Notes: generated by a model not told the origin, from the letters alone. Shown: positions 1 through 9,241, counted from the stretch's first letter. The stretch is 64,000 nucleotides of DNA from Jiangella gansuensis DSM 44835 (GCF_000515395.1 NZ_KI911782.1:4090606-4154605), one strand, 5' to 3'. Numbers and translations are program-made.

Positions 1-399
1 CAGCGCGCCCCAGACGACCCCCAGGCCTCCGACCGTCCAGATCACCGCCCACAGTGCGGACCCGACCAGCATGGCGACGAGATAGCGCCCGAACGGCATC
101 CGGGTGCCACCGGCCACGGCGTTGACGGCGGTCTGGACGCCGACGGTCAGGAACGACAACGTGACCGCCACCGGTCCGTACCGGCCTACGACGTTCTCGG
201 CCCGGGCCAGCCGGTCGTGGCCGATCCGCTCGCCCCAGCGCGAGCGGGCGATGCCGGTGCCGGCCGCGCGGCCTATCCAGTACGTGGCCTGGGCTCGCAC
301 GACGACGATGCCGAACATCACGGCGATGCCGATCCACAGCGGCAGACCGAACGGGCTCTGCGGGGCGGCAAGCGGCGTGACCCCGTCCATGGGCGGCAT
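1..399 (-). CDS. DedA/VTT-family membrane protein, partial
   Basis: The gene runs off the left edge, so only its N-terminal 133 codons are visible. The protein begins MPPMDGV and has a hydrophobic helix (PLWIGIAVMFGIVVV), then a region with YWIGRAAG and GRYGPVAVTLSFL, then GGTRMPFGRYLVAMLVG followed by another hydrophobic run. This layout, and the G-T-x-M-P-F-x-R-Y-L signature, fit the DedA/SNARE-associated (VTT) family of small multi-helix membrane proteins linked to lipid carrier recycling and membrane homeostasis. The start at 399 is preceded by a GAGGTGG ribosome site; a second in-frame ATG lies at 390. It is divergent from the pseudokinase gene, with about 60 bp between starts. The exact substrate is unknown. 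Confidence 0.75.
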   Translation of the reverse strand, partial: MPPMDGVTPLAAPQSPFGLPLWIGIAVMFGIVVVRAQATYWIGRAAGTGIARSRWGERIGHDRLARAENVVGRYGPVAVTLSFLTVGVQTAVNAVAGGTRMPFGRYLVAMLVGSALWAVIWTVGGLGVVWGAL

Positions 400-461
400 C
401 GTAGCCACCTCGTATGGCGGCCGATGAGGCATCCTGGCCCGAGGTTTGAAACGATGGCCCG

Positions 462-2417
462 ATGCAGGGTCACGAGGCTCCCGCGGGATTCACCGTCACC
501 CGCCGGCTGGGCTCCGACGCGTCGGACATGGTTCTCGCCCGCGAGGACGCGACGGGCCGGCAGGTGACCCTTCGCCTCATCGGTCAGATCGGCGCGCAGG
601 TGCGCGACCGGCTGCGGATGGCGGCTCACGCGCTGCGCTCCGTCGACCACCCGCACGTGATCCCGTTCCACGACGTCGTCGACGGCCCGGCCGGCGCGGT
701 GGTGGTGCTCGGCGCTGCCGAGGGCGGCAGCCTCGCCGGCATCATCGGCGCCCGCGGTGTGCTGCCGGCGGGCGAGGTCGTGACGGCGTGTGCGCCCGTG
801 GCCGACGGCCTCACCGAGCTGCACCGCCGCGGCCTGATCCACGGCGACCTCACGCTCGACGACATCGTCTTCAGCCTCGACGGACGGCCCATGGTCGCCG
901 GGGTGGGCCTGGTCCAGGCCGGCGTGCCGCTGCGCGGCGGTCAGTACGCCCGGCCGGTCCCGCCGGAGGTCCAGGCCGGCCAGCCGCCCGGCCCGCCCGC
1001 CGACGTCCACGGCCTGGTCACCGCGGCCGTCGTAGCCCTGACTGGCTATCTGCCGGCCGCCGGGCTGTCGCTGCCCGGTGTCGCGCCCGCCGCCCAGGCG
1101 CTGCTGGCCAGCGCGCTCGAGCCGCAGCCGCACCGGCGTCCCACGGCGTCGGCCGTCGGCAATGCGTTCTTCGCCATCTCCGACCCCGCGCCGGTCGAGC
1201 TGGTGCTCGAGGAGGGGCACGCCACGACGGGGTCGCTGCGGCCGGTCGTCGACGCCCCGGCCGAGGACGACGACATCGCGGCGTTCATGCGCCGTTCCAC
1301 CTCCACCGGCCGCCGGGCCCGCCGGCGCGCTGCCGAGCCAGAGGGCCCCGGCGCGGCCGGTGCCGGGGGAGCGGCGGGCGCGGCTGGTGCCGGGGGAGCG
1401 GCCGGCGCGGCTGGAGCCGCGGGGGCGGCCGGCGGGGGCGGTGCTTCGGACGAAGGCGTGAGTCCCACCGCGCCGACCCGCCCGATCCGTACCCCACGAC
1501 GGGGCCGCCGGGCCCGTCCCGACGACCAGACCCCGCCCGGCGTGGCCGCCGAGCCGACGTCGTCCGCCGAATCGACACCGCTTGCCGGGCCTGATCCGGC
1601 CGCGACGCCGGAGCCCGGCGCGGGCTCGCCGGCGGACCAACCGGCCGAGCGCCGTCGTGGCCGCCGCCAGGGCGGAGCAGGCGCGGCTGGTGCGGGTGCG
1701 GCTGCGGCGGGTGCGCCCGGACCGGGCGATGGCGGCGGCAGCGGTTCCGGTGCCCCCGCACCGTCCGCGCGCGAACCCCGTCGTGGCCGCCGCGACACCG
1801 CGGATGAGCCCGAACCTGCCGAGGGCGGCCGCAACCGGCGCGTCGACGGCATCTGGATCGCCAGCGCCCTGGTGGTGTTGTTGCTGGTCGCCGGGGCCGT
1901 GCTGGTGGGCATGCGCGTCTTCGGCGAGGACAGCCCGACCGAAGGCCCCGGCACCGGCTCGACCCCGACGGACACCGAAGCCTCGACGGACCTGTGCGGA
2001 GGCCCGCAGCCGGCGCCCACGGCGGCGCCGCCCGCGGTGACCGACTGGACCCAGGAAGTACAGCGGCTCTATTCGCTGCGTGCCCAGGCGTTCGAAGACG
2101 GCGAAGCCGAGCTGTTGTGCCAGGTGCATGCGCCCACCAATCCGGTCCTCGCCGAGGACGCCGAGCTGCTGCAGGAGTACGCCGACGCCGGCGTCCACAC
2201 CGAGGGCCTGGCGTTCGAGGTGGTCAACGCCGAGCTCGTGAGCCAGGACGGCGGCCGGGCGACCGTCCTCATCACCCAGCGCATCCCCGACTACCGGCTG
2301 GTCGACGACGACGGCGACGTGGAGCAGGAGATCGACGGCACCGGGGACGAGACGTGGGAGGCCGAGCTGGTCGCGGTGGCCAACGAGGACGGCACGGCAT
2401 CCTGGCGCTTCGGCTGA
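462..2417 (+). CDS. Membrane-anchored serine/threonine pseudokinase with extracytoplasmic domain
   Basis: A 651-residue protein whose first ~200 residues follow the protein kinase fold but lack key catalytic residues. The VAIK lysine position reads VTLRL (R38), the catalytic loop is HGDLTLDD (127-134), and the DFG motif is replaced by VAGVG (145-149). The glycine-rich loop is also degenerate. A long Ala/Gly/Pro-rich linker with repeated basic RRGRR patches follows (about 270-460). One transmembrane helix (about 463-488, WIASALVVLLLVAGAVLVGM) leads to a ~160-residue outer domain. This is the architecture of actinobacterial PknB-like receptors, but catalysis looks unlikely, so a scaffold or sensor role is inferred. 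The DNA of the linker is highly repetitive GGCGC/GCCGG sequence. The target is unknown. Confidence 0.75.
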   Translation: MQGHEAPAGFTVTRRLGSDASDMVLAREDATGRQVTLRLIGQIGAQVRDRLRMAAHALRSVDHPHVIPFHDVVDGPAGAVVVLGAAEGGSLAGIIGARGVLPAGEVVTACAPVADGLTELHRRGLIHGDLTLDDIVFSLDGRPMVAGVGLVQAGVPLRGGQYARPVPPEVQAGQPPGPPADVHGLVTAAVVALTGYLPAAGLSLPGVAPAAQALLASALEPQPHRRPTASAVGNAFFAISDPAPVELVLEEGHATTGSLRPVVDAPAEDDDIAAFMRRSTSTGRRARRRAAEPEGPGAAGAGGAAGAAGAGGAAGAAGAAGAAGGGGASDEGVSPTAPTRPIRTPRRGRRARPDDQTPPGVAAEPTSSAESTPLAGPDPAATPEPGAGSPADQPAERRRGRRQGGAGAAGAGAAAAGAPGPGDGGGSGSGAPAPSAREPRRGRRDTADEPEPAEGGRNRRVDGIWIASALVVLLLVAGAVLVGMRVFGEDSPTEGPGTGSTPTDTEASTDLCGGPQPAPTAAPPAVTDWTQEVQRLYSLRAQAFEDGEAELLCQVHAPTNPVLAEDAELLQEYADAGVHTEGLAFEVVNAELVSQDGGRATVLITQRIPDYRLVDDDGDVEQEIDGTGDETWEAELVAVANEDGTASWRFG

Positions 2418-2427
2418 CCGCCCCCAC

Positions 2428-2500
2428 AAATGATCACGTTCGGCATGGGTGCACCCGCTTCACCATGGATGCTTGCCTGGTGACGCGGTAGCACGCCTAG
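2428..2500 (+). repeat. Dispersed palindromic repeat, copy A
   Basis: This intergenic sequence between two convergent genes begins AAATGATCACGTTCGGCATG, passes through CACCATGGATGCTTGCCTGG and ends in a degenerate right arm. It shares the TGATCACGT end and the ATGCTTGCC core with the copies at 12982, 39775, 56626 and 61761. It may act as a bidirectional terminator for the flanking genes, but it lacks a perfect stem. Confidence 0.7.
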
Positions 2501-2520
2501 GGGGCGTAACCCGCAAACCG

Positions 2521-3417
2521 TCAGGCGCGGACCGCGGCGGCGATGATCGACCGGGCGTCCGGATGCTCGAACGTGAAGCCGGCTTCGGTGAGCCGGGTGG
2601 GCACGACGTGCAGGCTGCCCAACAGCTCGCCGGCGGACTCGCCGAGCGCGATGCGCAGCGCGAACCCCGGCACAGGAAGCAGCCGGGGCCGGTGGAGCTC
2701 AGCGGCCAGCAGCCGGCTGAACTCGCCGTTGGAAACCGGTTCGGGCGCGGTGACGTTGTAGGCGCCGACGCAGCCGTGCTCCTCGATCATGAATCGCAGT
2801 GCGCGGACGGTGTCGTGCAGCGAGACCGGGCTCCAGGACTGCTCGCCGTCGCCGAACGCGCCGCCCAGACCCAACCGGAACAGCGGCAGCATCGGACCCA
2901 GCGCGCCACCGCCCGGTCCGACGACGAGGCCGAAGCGCGGGTGGCACACGGCGATGTCGGCCGCACGGGCCGGTGACGCGGCCTGTTCCCAGTCCTGGCA
3001 GAGCCGGGCCAGGAACCCGTCGCCGGCCGCGTCGTCCTCGTTCAGGACGTCGTGGCCGCGGTCCGGGCCGTAGTAGCCCATGGCCGACGCGGACACGAAC
3101 ACCCGCGGGCGGGTGGCCAACGTCGTCAGGGCGGCGGCCAGCACCGCCGTGGAGCGCACCCTGCTGTGGTGGAGCTGCTGCTTGTAGCGGCGGGTCCAGC
3201 GGTGGCCGCCGACGTTGGCGCCGCCCAGGTGCACGACGGCCTCGACGTCGGCCAGCTGCGCCAGCGGCACCGCGCCCTGTTCCGGGTCCCAGTGGGCCTC
3301 GTCCGGCGCGCCGGCCGCGCGGCGCACCAGCCGGACGACGTCGTGCCCGTCGGCGGTCAGCGACGCGCACAGCGCGCTGCCGATGAATCCGCTGGAGCCG
3401 GCGACGGCGACCCGCAT
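2521..3417 (-). CDS. TIGR01777-family NAD-dependent epimerase/dehydratase
   Basis: A 298-residue short-chain dehydrogenase-like protein. The N-terminus MRVAVAGSSGFIGSAL is the dinucleotide-binding glycine motif (G-x-S-G-F-I-G). Further on come VHLGGANVGGHRW, SASAMGYYG with the catalytic-type tyrosine, and HPRFGLVVGPGGGAL, all typical of the YfcH/SDR39U1 (TIGR01777) group. The C-terminal ~45 residues (LLPVPGFALRIALGE...ARLTEAGF) match the DUF1731 extension. The substrate is not known for this family. It lies 41 bp downstream of sucB on the same strand and is probably cotranscribed with lpdA and sucB. The repeat at 2428 lies just past its stop. Confidence 0.88.
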   Translation of the reverse strand: MRVAVAGSSGFIGSALCASLTADGHDVVRLVRRAAGAPDEAHWDPEQGAVPLAQLADVEAVVHLGGANVGGHRWTRRYKQQLHHSRVRSTAVLAAALTTLATRPRVFVSASAMGYYGPDRGHDVLNEDDAAGDGFLARLCQDWEQAASPARAADIAVCHPRFGLVVGPGGGALGPMLPLFRLGLGGAFGDGEQSWSPVSLHDTVRALRFMIEEHGCVGAYNVTAPEPVSNGEFSRLLAAELHRPRLLPVPGFALRIALGESAGELLGSLHVVPTRLTEAGFTFEHPDARSIIAAAVRA

Positions 3418-3458
3418 GTCAGGCCGCCATCGCCGTGGTCGTCCCGACCGGCACGCCC

Positions 3459-5345
3459 TTACAGGCCGAGGTCGGCTTCGAACCGGCCGCCTTCGAGCCG
3501 CTTCTTGACCGTGGTCAGGAAGCGGGCGGCGTCGGCACCGTCGACGAGGCGGTGGTCGTAGCTGAGCGCGAAGTAGACCATGTGCCGCACCGCGATGGTC
3601 TCACCGAGGTTGGGGTCGTCGATGACCATCGGCCGCTTGACGACGGCCCCGGTGCCCAGGATGGCGACCTGCGGCTGGAAGAAGATCGGCGTGTCGAACA
3701 GGGCGCCCCGGCTGCCGGTGTTGGTCAGCGTGAACGTGCCGCCGGTGATCTCGTCGGGCGTCAGCTTGCCGGTGCGCGCCTTCTCGGCCACCTCGGCGAT
3801 CTTGCGGGCCAGCCCGGCGATGTTGAGGTCACCGGCGTCCTTGACCACCGGCACGAGCAGGCCCTGCTCGGTGTCGACGGCGATGACGAGGTTCTCGCGG
3901 TCGTGGTAAGTGACCTCGCCCTTCTCGACGTCGATGGACGCGTTGATCTTCGGGTGCTGCTTGAGGGCCTCGACGGCCGCCTTGGCGAAGAACGGCAGGA
4001 AGGACAGCTTGACGCCCTCACGCTGCGCGAAGTCGGCCTTCACCCGGTCGCGCAGCCGCGCCAGCGTGGTGATGTCGATCTCGACGACGGACGTCAGCTG
4101 CGCGGTCTCCTGCAGCGACTCGTGGACCCGCTTGGCGATGACCTTGCGCATTCGGCTGAGCTTCTCGGTGGTTCCGCGCAGCGGCGACGGCTCGACGGCC
4201 TCCGGTGCTGCCCCCGCGGTCGGCGCCGGAGCGGCCGGAGCAGCGGCGGGTGCCGGCTGAGCGGCTGCGGCCTTCGCCGCCTCGGCCGCGGCCAGCACGT
4301 CCTGCTTGCGGACTCGCCCGCCGATGCCGGTGCCGTTGACACTGGACAGGTCGACGCCGTGCTCGGCGGCGAGCTTACGGACCAGCGGGGTGACGTACGG
4401 GGCGCCGTTACCCGACGGCTCCCGGGCCGGCTGCACCGCCGGCGCGGGGGTGGCCGATGCCTGTGCCTGCTGTGCTTCTTCCGCCGGCGCGTCTGCCTGC
4501 GGACCGGGCGTCTGCGCCGCGGGGGCGACCGCCTCCGTGGTGGCCTGCTCCTGAGCCGGCGCGGCCTGCTCCTGCTCCTGCTCGGGCGCGGCCTGCTCCT
4601 GCTCAGGTGCGGCCTGCTCCTGAGCGGGCTCCTGCGACGGCGCGGCGGCCTGGGATCCGTCGCCCGCATCGGTGCCGATGAGCGCCAGTTCGGCGCCGAC
4701 CTCGACGGTCTCGTCCTCGGCGACCTTGATCTCGAGCAGGGTGCCGGCGATCGGCGAGGGGATCTCGGTGTCGACCTTGTCCGTGGAGATCTCCAGCAGT
4801 GGCTCGTCGACGGCCACCTGGTCGCCGGGCTGCTTGAGCCAGCGGGTGACCGTGCCCTCGGTGACGCTCTCGCCCAGGGCCGGCAGCGTCACCGGCGTGC
4901 TCTCGCCGCCGCCGTTGCCGCTGTCGGTGGATGCCGCCGGCGCCTCCTGCTGCTCCTGGGCGGGCTCCTCCTGCTGGGCGGGCTCCTGCTGGGCGGGCTC
5001 ATCCTGCGCCGGTTCCTGCTCGGCGGGCGCTGCCTCGGCCTCCGGCTGTGCCTCCTGCTGCTCCGCGGCCGCCTCGCTCTCGCCGGCGCCGTCACCGGCG
5101 GATTCGCCGGCCTCGCCGATGAGCGCCAGTTCGGCGCCGACCTCGACGGTCTCGTCCTCGGCGACCTTGATCTCGAGCAGGGTGCCGGCGATCGGCGAGG
5201 GGATCTCGGTGTCGACCTTGTCCGTGGAGATCTCCAGCAGTGGCTCGTCGACGGCCACCTGGTCGCCGGGCTGCTTGAGCCAGCGGGTCACTGTGCCCTC
5301 GGTGACGCTCTCGCCGAGTGCGGGCAAGGTGACGGAGGTTGCCAT
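3459..5345 (-). CDS. sucB: 2-oxoglutarate dehydrogenase E2 component (dihydrolipoamide succinyltransferase), two lipoyl domains
   Basis: A 628-residue E2 acyltransferase of the TCA cycle. Two lipoyl domains carry the lipoyl-lysine motif [14 protein letters not shown] (K43 and K190), separated by a Glu/Gln/Pro/Ala-rich hinge. The subunit-binding domain is near 318-354 ([20 protein letters not shown]). The catalytic domain ends in [16 protein letters not shown] (H598, D602), the acyltransferase active-site signature. In actinobacteria such two-lipoyl proteins are often named SucB, although the same E2 can also serve pyruvate dehydrogenase, so exclusive 2-oxoglutarate use is not proven. It follows lpdA (E3) after 69 bp. 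The two lipoyl domains are encoded by a perfect 174-bp direct repeat, a sign of recent gene conversion. Confidence 0.95.
   Translation of the reverse strand: MATSVTLPALGESVTEGTVTRWLKQPGDQVAVDEPLLEISTDKVDTEIPSPIAGTLLEIKVAEDETVEVGAELALIGEAGESAGDGAGESEAAAEQQEAQPEAEAAPAEQEPAQDEPAQQEPAQQEEPAQEQQEAPAASTDSGNGGGESTPVTLPALGESVTEGTVTRWLKQPGDQVAVDEPLLEISTDKVDTEIPSPIAGTLLEIKVAEDETVEVGAELALIGTDAGDGSQAAAPSQEPAQEQAAPEQEQAAPEQEQEQAAPAQEQATTEAVAPAAQTPGPQADAPAEEAQQAQASATPAPAVQPAREPSGNGAPYVTPLVRKLAAEHGVDLSSVNGTGIGGRVRKQDVLAAAEAAKAAAAQPAPAAAPAAPAPTAGAAPEAVEPSPLRGTTEKLSRMRKVIAKRVHESLQETAQLTSVVEIDITTLARLRDRVKADFAQREGVKLSFLPFFAKAAVEALKQHPKINASIDVEKGEVTYHDRENLVIAVDTEQGLLVPVVKDAGDLNIAGLARKIAEVAEKARTGKLTPDEITGGTFTLTNTGSRGALFDTPIFFQPQVAILGTGAVVKRPMVIDDPNLGETIAVRHMVYFALSYDHRLVDGADAARFLTTVKKRLEGGRFEADLGL
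4674..5288. repeat. 174-bp perfect direct repeat inside sucB (4674-4847 and 5115-5288)
   Basis: Positions 4674-4847 and 5115-5288 are identical base for base over 174 bp, offset by 441 bp (147 codons), and encode the cores of the two lipoyl domains. Identity includes all synonymous positions, while the sequence just outside diverges at once. Gene conversion or a recent internal duplication explains this better than protein-level selection. Confidence 0.92.
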
Positions 5346-5414
5346 CGTCAGTCCTCTCGATTTCTCACGGACATCAGCCTTGGGGAGCCGAACGCAAGCT
5401 TAAGCCTCGCGTGG

Positions 5415-6797
5415 TCAGCCGTGGACGTGCAACGGCTTCCCGGCCAATGCGAGGTGGGCTTCGCCCAGTGCCTCGCTCTGGGTGGGGTGCGGGTGGATCA
5501 GTTGGGCGACCTCGTGGGGGAGTGCCTCCCAGTTGTAGATGAGCTGCGCCTCGGCGATCAACTCGCCGACCCGGGCACCGACCATGTGGATGCCGATCAC
5601 CGGGCCGTCCTTCTCACGCACGAGCTTCGCGAAGCCCTGCGTCTTCAGGATCTGGCTCTTGCCGTTGCCGGCGAGGTTGTACTCGAGCGTCTCGACCTTG
5701 TCGTCGCCGAGGCGCTCCTTGGCCTGTGCCTCGGTGAGTCCGACGGAGGCGACCTCGGGGTCGCAGTACGTGACCTTGGGGATGCCGAGGTCGTCGACCG
5801 GGACGGGGTTGAGTCCGGCGATGTCCTCGGCCACGAAGATGCCGTGCGCGAAGCCGCGGTGGGCGAGCTGCAGGCCGGGCACGATGTCGCCGACGGCGTA
5901 GACGCCCGGCACGCCGGTGCGCAGCCGCTCGTCGGTGGTGACGAAGCCGCGGTCGAGGGTTATGCCGGCTTCCTCGTAGCCCAGCCCCTCGGTGACGGGG
6001 CCGCGTCCGACCGCGACCAGCAGGACTTCCGCGTCGATGGTCTCGCCGTTCTCCAGCGACACGGTGACGCCGCCGTCGCGCTGCTCGACGCCGGCGAACC
6101 GCACGCCGGTCTTGAAGCCGATGCCACGCTTGCGGAACGTCCGCTCGACGACCTTGGACGCGGCCTCGTCCTCGGCCGGGACCAACCGGGGAAGCGCCTC
6201 GACGATGGTGACCTCGGCGCCGAAGGAGCGCCACACGCTGGCGAACTCGACGCCGATGACGCCGCCGCCCAGCACCACCGCCGACGCCGGCACGCGGTCC
6301 AGCGTCAAGGCCTCGTAACTGCTGATGACGCGGGTGCCGTCGATGTCGAGACCGGGCAGCGAGCGCGAGCGGGACCCCGTCGCCAGGATGACGTTGCGGC
6401 CCTCGTAGCGGGTGCCGCCGACCTCGACGGCGTTGGGCGCGACGAGCCGGCCCTCGCCTTCGATGAAGGTGACCTTGTTGGCCTTGACCAGGCCCTGCAG
6501 CCCCTTGTAGAGGCGCGACACGATGCCGTCCTTGTACGCATTCACGCCGGCCATGTCGATGCTCTCGAAGGAGGTCTTGACGCCGAACTGCTCGCTCTCG
6601 CGGGAGTTGTCGGCCACCTCCGCGGCGTGCAGCAGGGCCTTGGTGGGGATGCAGCCGTAGTGCAGGCAGGTGCCGCCGACCTTGTCCTTCTCGATCAGCC
6701 CGACGGACAGTCCGAGCTCGCTGGCCCGGAACGCGGCAGCGTATCCACCGCTGCCGCCGCCGAGGATGAGGACGTCGAAACCGGCGTTGTCGGCCAC
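5415..6797 (-). CDS. lpdA: Dihydrolipoyl dehydrogenase (E3)
   Basis: A 460-residue FAD flavoprotein that reoxidises dihydrolipoyl groups on E2 with NAD+. The FAD-binding motif LILGGGSGGYAAAFRASELG is at 9-28. The redox disulfide motif is GGTCLHYGCIPTK (C44 and C49). An NAD-binding GGGVIGVEFA motif lies mid-protein, followed by YAVGDIVPGLQLAHRGFAHG. The C-terminal His-Glu dyad is in HPHPTQSE (H437, E442). The length is normal for the family. It precedes sucB on the minus strand and starts a divergent intergenic region of 220 bp shared with the small gene at 7018, where promoters for both should lie. Confidence 0.96.
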   Translation of the reverse strand: MADNAGFDVLILGGGSGGYAAAFRASELGLSVGLIEKDKVGGTCLHYGCIPTKALLHAAEVADNSRESEQFGVKTSFESIDMAGVNAYKDGIVSRLYKGLQGLVKANKVTFIEGEGRLVAPNAVEVGGTRYEGRNVILATGSRSRSLPGLDIDGTRVISSYEALTLDRVPASAVVLGGGVIGVEFASVWRSFGAEVTIVEALPRLVPAEDEAASKVVERTFRKRGIGFKTGVRFAGVEQRDGGVTVSLENGETIDAEVLLVAVGRGPVTEGLGYEEAGITLDRGFVTTDERLRTGVPGVYAVGDIVPGLQLAHRGFAHGIFVAEDIAGLNPVPVDDLGIPKVTYCDPEVASVGLTEAQAKERLGDDKVETLEYNLAGNGKSQILKTQGFAKLVREKDGPVIGIHMVGARVGELIAEAQLIYNWEALPHEVAQLIHPHPTQSEALGEAHLALAGKPLHVHG

Positions 6798-7017
6798 GGT
6801 GGTGCTCCTCGAGGTCGTCGTTGTCGTCGAGACTCGTCTCGGACGCTGGCGGCGCCCGGCCGGGATCGGTCCGGCGCGGGCCCCGTAGGCGTCAACCTCA
6901 TCCTTCCATCCGGTGTTCCGACACCTTCAACCGGATCGGCTCGTTGCACGTGACGAGATACTGTCGCGGTACCGTCTCGGTCCGATCGCGGCCGAGAAGA
7001 CACACGGAGGTAGTCGA

Positions 7018-7341
7018 ATGGCGTTGTTCCGGCGAAAGCGCAAGAGCGCCGAGGGCAGCCTGGATCGTGCCGCCGACAACGCCGACGTCAAGCACCTCGA
7101 GGAGTTCGCCCGGGCGCGCCGCGGCGTCGAGGCGTTCGTGGAGCCGCCCACCACCATGACGGCCACCACGGTGGTCTTCGTCGCTCACGACGGCGAGTGG
7201 ACCAGGCGCCGGGTCCAGGACGCAGCGGCCGCGCACGCGCTGGCCCGCAAACTGGCCATCCCGGCCTACGACGCTCAGGTTGTCGGCTATCCGCAGCGGA
7301 TGCGTGACTGGAACCGCAAGAACGGCGGCCGCGGCGTCTGA
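7018..7341 (+). CDS. Conserved small actinobacterial protein of unknown function
   Basis: A 107-residue basic protein beginning MALFRRKRKSAEGSLDRAAD. The start at 7018 is chosen because a strong GGAGG site precedes it by about eight bases; an upstream GTG at 6913 would add 35 residues without such a site. The central part TTVVFVAHDGEWTRRRV followed by AHALARKLAIPAYDAQVVGYPQRMRDW looks like one compact alpha/beta domain, with no recognised catalytic motif. Small genes of this type accompany lpdA in other actinobacteria as far as I recall, but no function is established. It has its own divergent promoter region with lpdA. Confidence 0.7.
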   Translation: MALFRRKRKSAEGSLDRAADNADVKHLEEFARARRGVEAFVEPPTTMTATTVVFVAHDGEWTRRRVQDAAAAHALARKLAIPAYDAQVVGYPQRMRDWNRKNGGRGV

Positions 7342-7367
7342 CGGTCTGACCGCTGGGGTCTCGGCCG

Positions 7368-7641
7368 CAGGTCAGGGTGACGTTCTCGGGCCTTTGCAAT
7401 GGGCACCAATACGCACCACGCAGGCCCGGAATCCTCGACGGCCCCTGCGACCTCGCTGCCACCGCGTTCCTGCAGCGGCCTCACACCGTTCTCCGGCGTC
7501 TGCCATTCCACCCGCCCCGGTGCCTGCCACACCCTGCGACGTCGCGCCACAGAGTGGGCAGCCGCGTCATCCGACATGGAGGCGCACAGGTGGTGCGTAT
7601 TGGTGCCCATTGCAAAGCGCCCGACGCAAGGCCCTGACCTG
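7368..7641. repeat. 274-bp MITE-like element with inverted ends
   Basis: This fills the gap between the small gene and pepA. The ends CAGGTCAGGG (7368-7377) and CCCTGACCTG (7632-7641) are perfect inverted repeats. Inside them lies a perfect 28-bp inverted pair, 7392-7419 and 7590-7617, containing TTGCAATGGGCACCAATACG. The 170-bp interior has no plausible gene. Short length, inverted ends and no coding capacity resemble a non-autonomous mobile element; no target-site duplication is obvious. Confidence 0.75.
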
Positions 7642-7681
7642 TGCCGTTGCTCGCAGCGCAGGGTTCGCCGGCTGAGCGAGC

Positions 7682-9178
7682 TCAGAGGTCTCCGTCGGCG
7701 ACGTCCTCGACCAGCCGCACCAGCGTGCGCACGGCCGCCCCGGTGCCGCCCTTGGGGGTGTAGCCGAAGGCGGAGTCGCTCAGGGCCGGGCCGGCGATGT
7801 CGAGGTGCGCCCAGCTGATGTCGTCGGCGACGAACTCCTTGAGGAACAGGCCCGCCTGCAGCGCGCCACCCCAGCGGTCGCCGATGTTCGCGAGGTCGGC
7901 GATCGGGGAGTCGAGCTTGTCGCGCAGGTCGGCGGGGAGCGGCAGCGGCCACATCTGCTCGCCGGCGCGCTCGGCGGCATCGTGGATGCGGTCGAGCAGC
8001 TCGTCGTCGTTGGCCATGATGCCGGAGACCCGCTTGCCCAGGGCGACGACCGCGGCGCCGGTCAGTGTGGCGACGTCGATGATGAGGTCGGGCTCGTCCT
8101 CGGCGGCGCGCACGAGGCCGTCGGCCAGCACGAGCCGGCCCTCGGCATCGGTGTTGAGCACCTCGACGGTCTTGCCGCCGTAGATGGTGATGACGTCGGA
8201 CGGCCGCTGCGCGCTGCCCGACGGCATGTTCTCGGCCATGGCCGCGTAGGCGGTGACGGCGACCTTGGTGCCGAGCGACGCGATGGCGTGGACCGCGGCG
8301 ATGACGGCGGCGGCGCCGCTCATGTCGCTCTTCATGTCCGCCATGCTGTCCGACGGCTTGAGCGACAGGCCGCCGGAGTCGAACGTGATGCCCTTGCCGA
8401 CGAACGCCACGTGCCGCTTCGCGCGGGACGGACGGTAGGCGACGCGCACCAGCCGCGGCGGGTTGGCTGAGCCCTGGCCGACCCCGATGAGCCCGCCGTA
8501 GCCGCGCCGGGCCAGGAGCTTCTCGTCCAGCACCTCGACGTCGAGCTTGGCGCTCTTGGCGAGCTTGCTGGCGGCGTCGGCGAACGCCTCCGGGGTGAGA
8601 TCGCGCGGCGGGACGTTGACCCAGTCGCGGGCGCGGTTGACGGCGGCGGCCAGGGTCTCGGCGCGGGCGACGGCGTCCTTGACGCCCTTGGCCTTCACCC
8701 CCGGTCCCACCAGCGTGACGGACGCCAGCGGCTCGGTGCCGCCATCGCTCTTGTAGCGGTCGAAGCTGTAGGCGCCCAGCAACAAGCCTTCGACGACGGC
8801 GGCGGCGTCGGCCTCGTCCTGGACCGGCAGCGCGATGGCGGCGGACTGCTTGCCGGCCAGCGCGCGGGCGGCCGCGCCGGCAGCCCGCCGCAGCGTCTCG
8901 AGGCGGGCCGGCCCGGACGCGTCCAGCGGGCCGGTGCCGACGGCCACCACGAGCGGGGCCTTCACCGAGCCCAGCGCGGGGAGCTTCGTGACCTCGTCGG
9001 CCCGGCCGGTGGCACCCAGCTGGCCGAGTACCTCCGGCAACGACCCCTTGAACGCCTTGCTGACCGATTCGCTGCCGGGCAGCGGGGTCACCGCGTCGTC
9101 GCCGGGGGCCACCCCGACGACGACCGCGTCGACCTTGAGCCCGGTTGCGGCGGCGGAGGACAGGGCAATGCTGGTCAC
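7682..9178 (-). CDS. pepA: Leucyl aminopeptidase (M17 family)
   Basis: A 498-residue cytosolic two-metal aminopeptidase that removes N-terminal residues in peptide turnover. The C-terminal catalytic domain carries all metal and catalytic residues: GKGITFDSGGLSLKP (K272, D277, K284), MKSDMSGAA (D295) and the family signature NTDAEGRL (D354, E356, R358). The N-terminal ~170 residues form the less conserved substrate-gating domain. The length is normal. It is a single-gene unit transcribed away from the phosphoesterase gene, with 63 bp between them. A bicarbonate-site arginine is present in the signature, so the enzyme should be active. Confidence 0.95.
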   Translation of the reverse strand: MTSIALSSAAATGLKVDAVVVGVAPGDDAVTPLPGSESVSKAFKGSLPEVLGQLGATGRADEVTKLPALGSVKAPLVVAVGTGPLDASGPARLETLRRAAGAAARALAGKQSAAIALPVQDEADAAAVVEGLLLGAYSFDRYKSDGGTEPLASVTLVGPGVKAKGVKDAVARAETLAAAVNRARDWVNVPPRDLTPEAFADAASKLAKSAKLDVEVLDEKLLARRGYGGLIGVGQGSANPPRLVRVAYRPSRAKRHVAFVGKGITFDSGGLSLKPSDSMADMKSDMSGAAAVIAAVHAIASLGTKVAVTAYAAMAENMPSGSAQRPSDVITIYGGKTVEVLNTDAEGRLVLADGLVRAAEDEPDLIIDVATLTGAAVVALGKRVSGIMANDDELLDRIHDAAERAGEQMWPLPLPADLRDKLDSPIADLANIGDRWGGALQAGLFLKEFVADDISWAHLDIAGPALSDSAFGYTPKGGTGAAVRTLVRLVEDVADGDL

Positions 9179-9241
9179 GGTTCTCCTGACGTCGTACCGT
9201 TCAGTCGATTCCGCCCGATGCTACCGCTGGGTCGGCCGTCG

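Noticed and set aside
3435-6953. 1172-codon open frame on the plus strand opposite sucB and lpdA
   Set aside because: It is the antisense of two certain genes; its protein is low-complexity Leu/Arg/Asp/Gly and matches the complement of their codons. High-GC DNA gives such frames routinely.
7368-7641. CRISPR-like or tRNA-like structure in the pepA gap
   Set aside because: There are only two copies of the arm, in inverted orientation, with no regular spacers and no cloverleaf.
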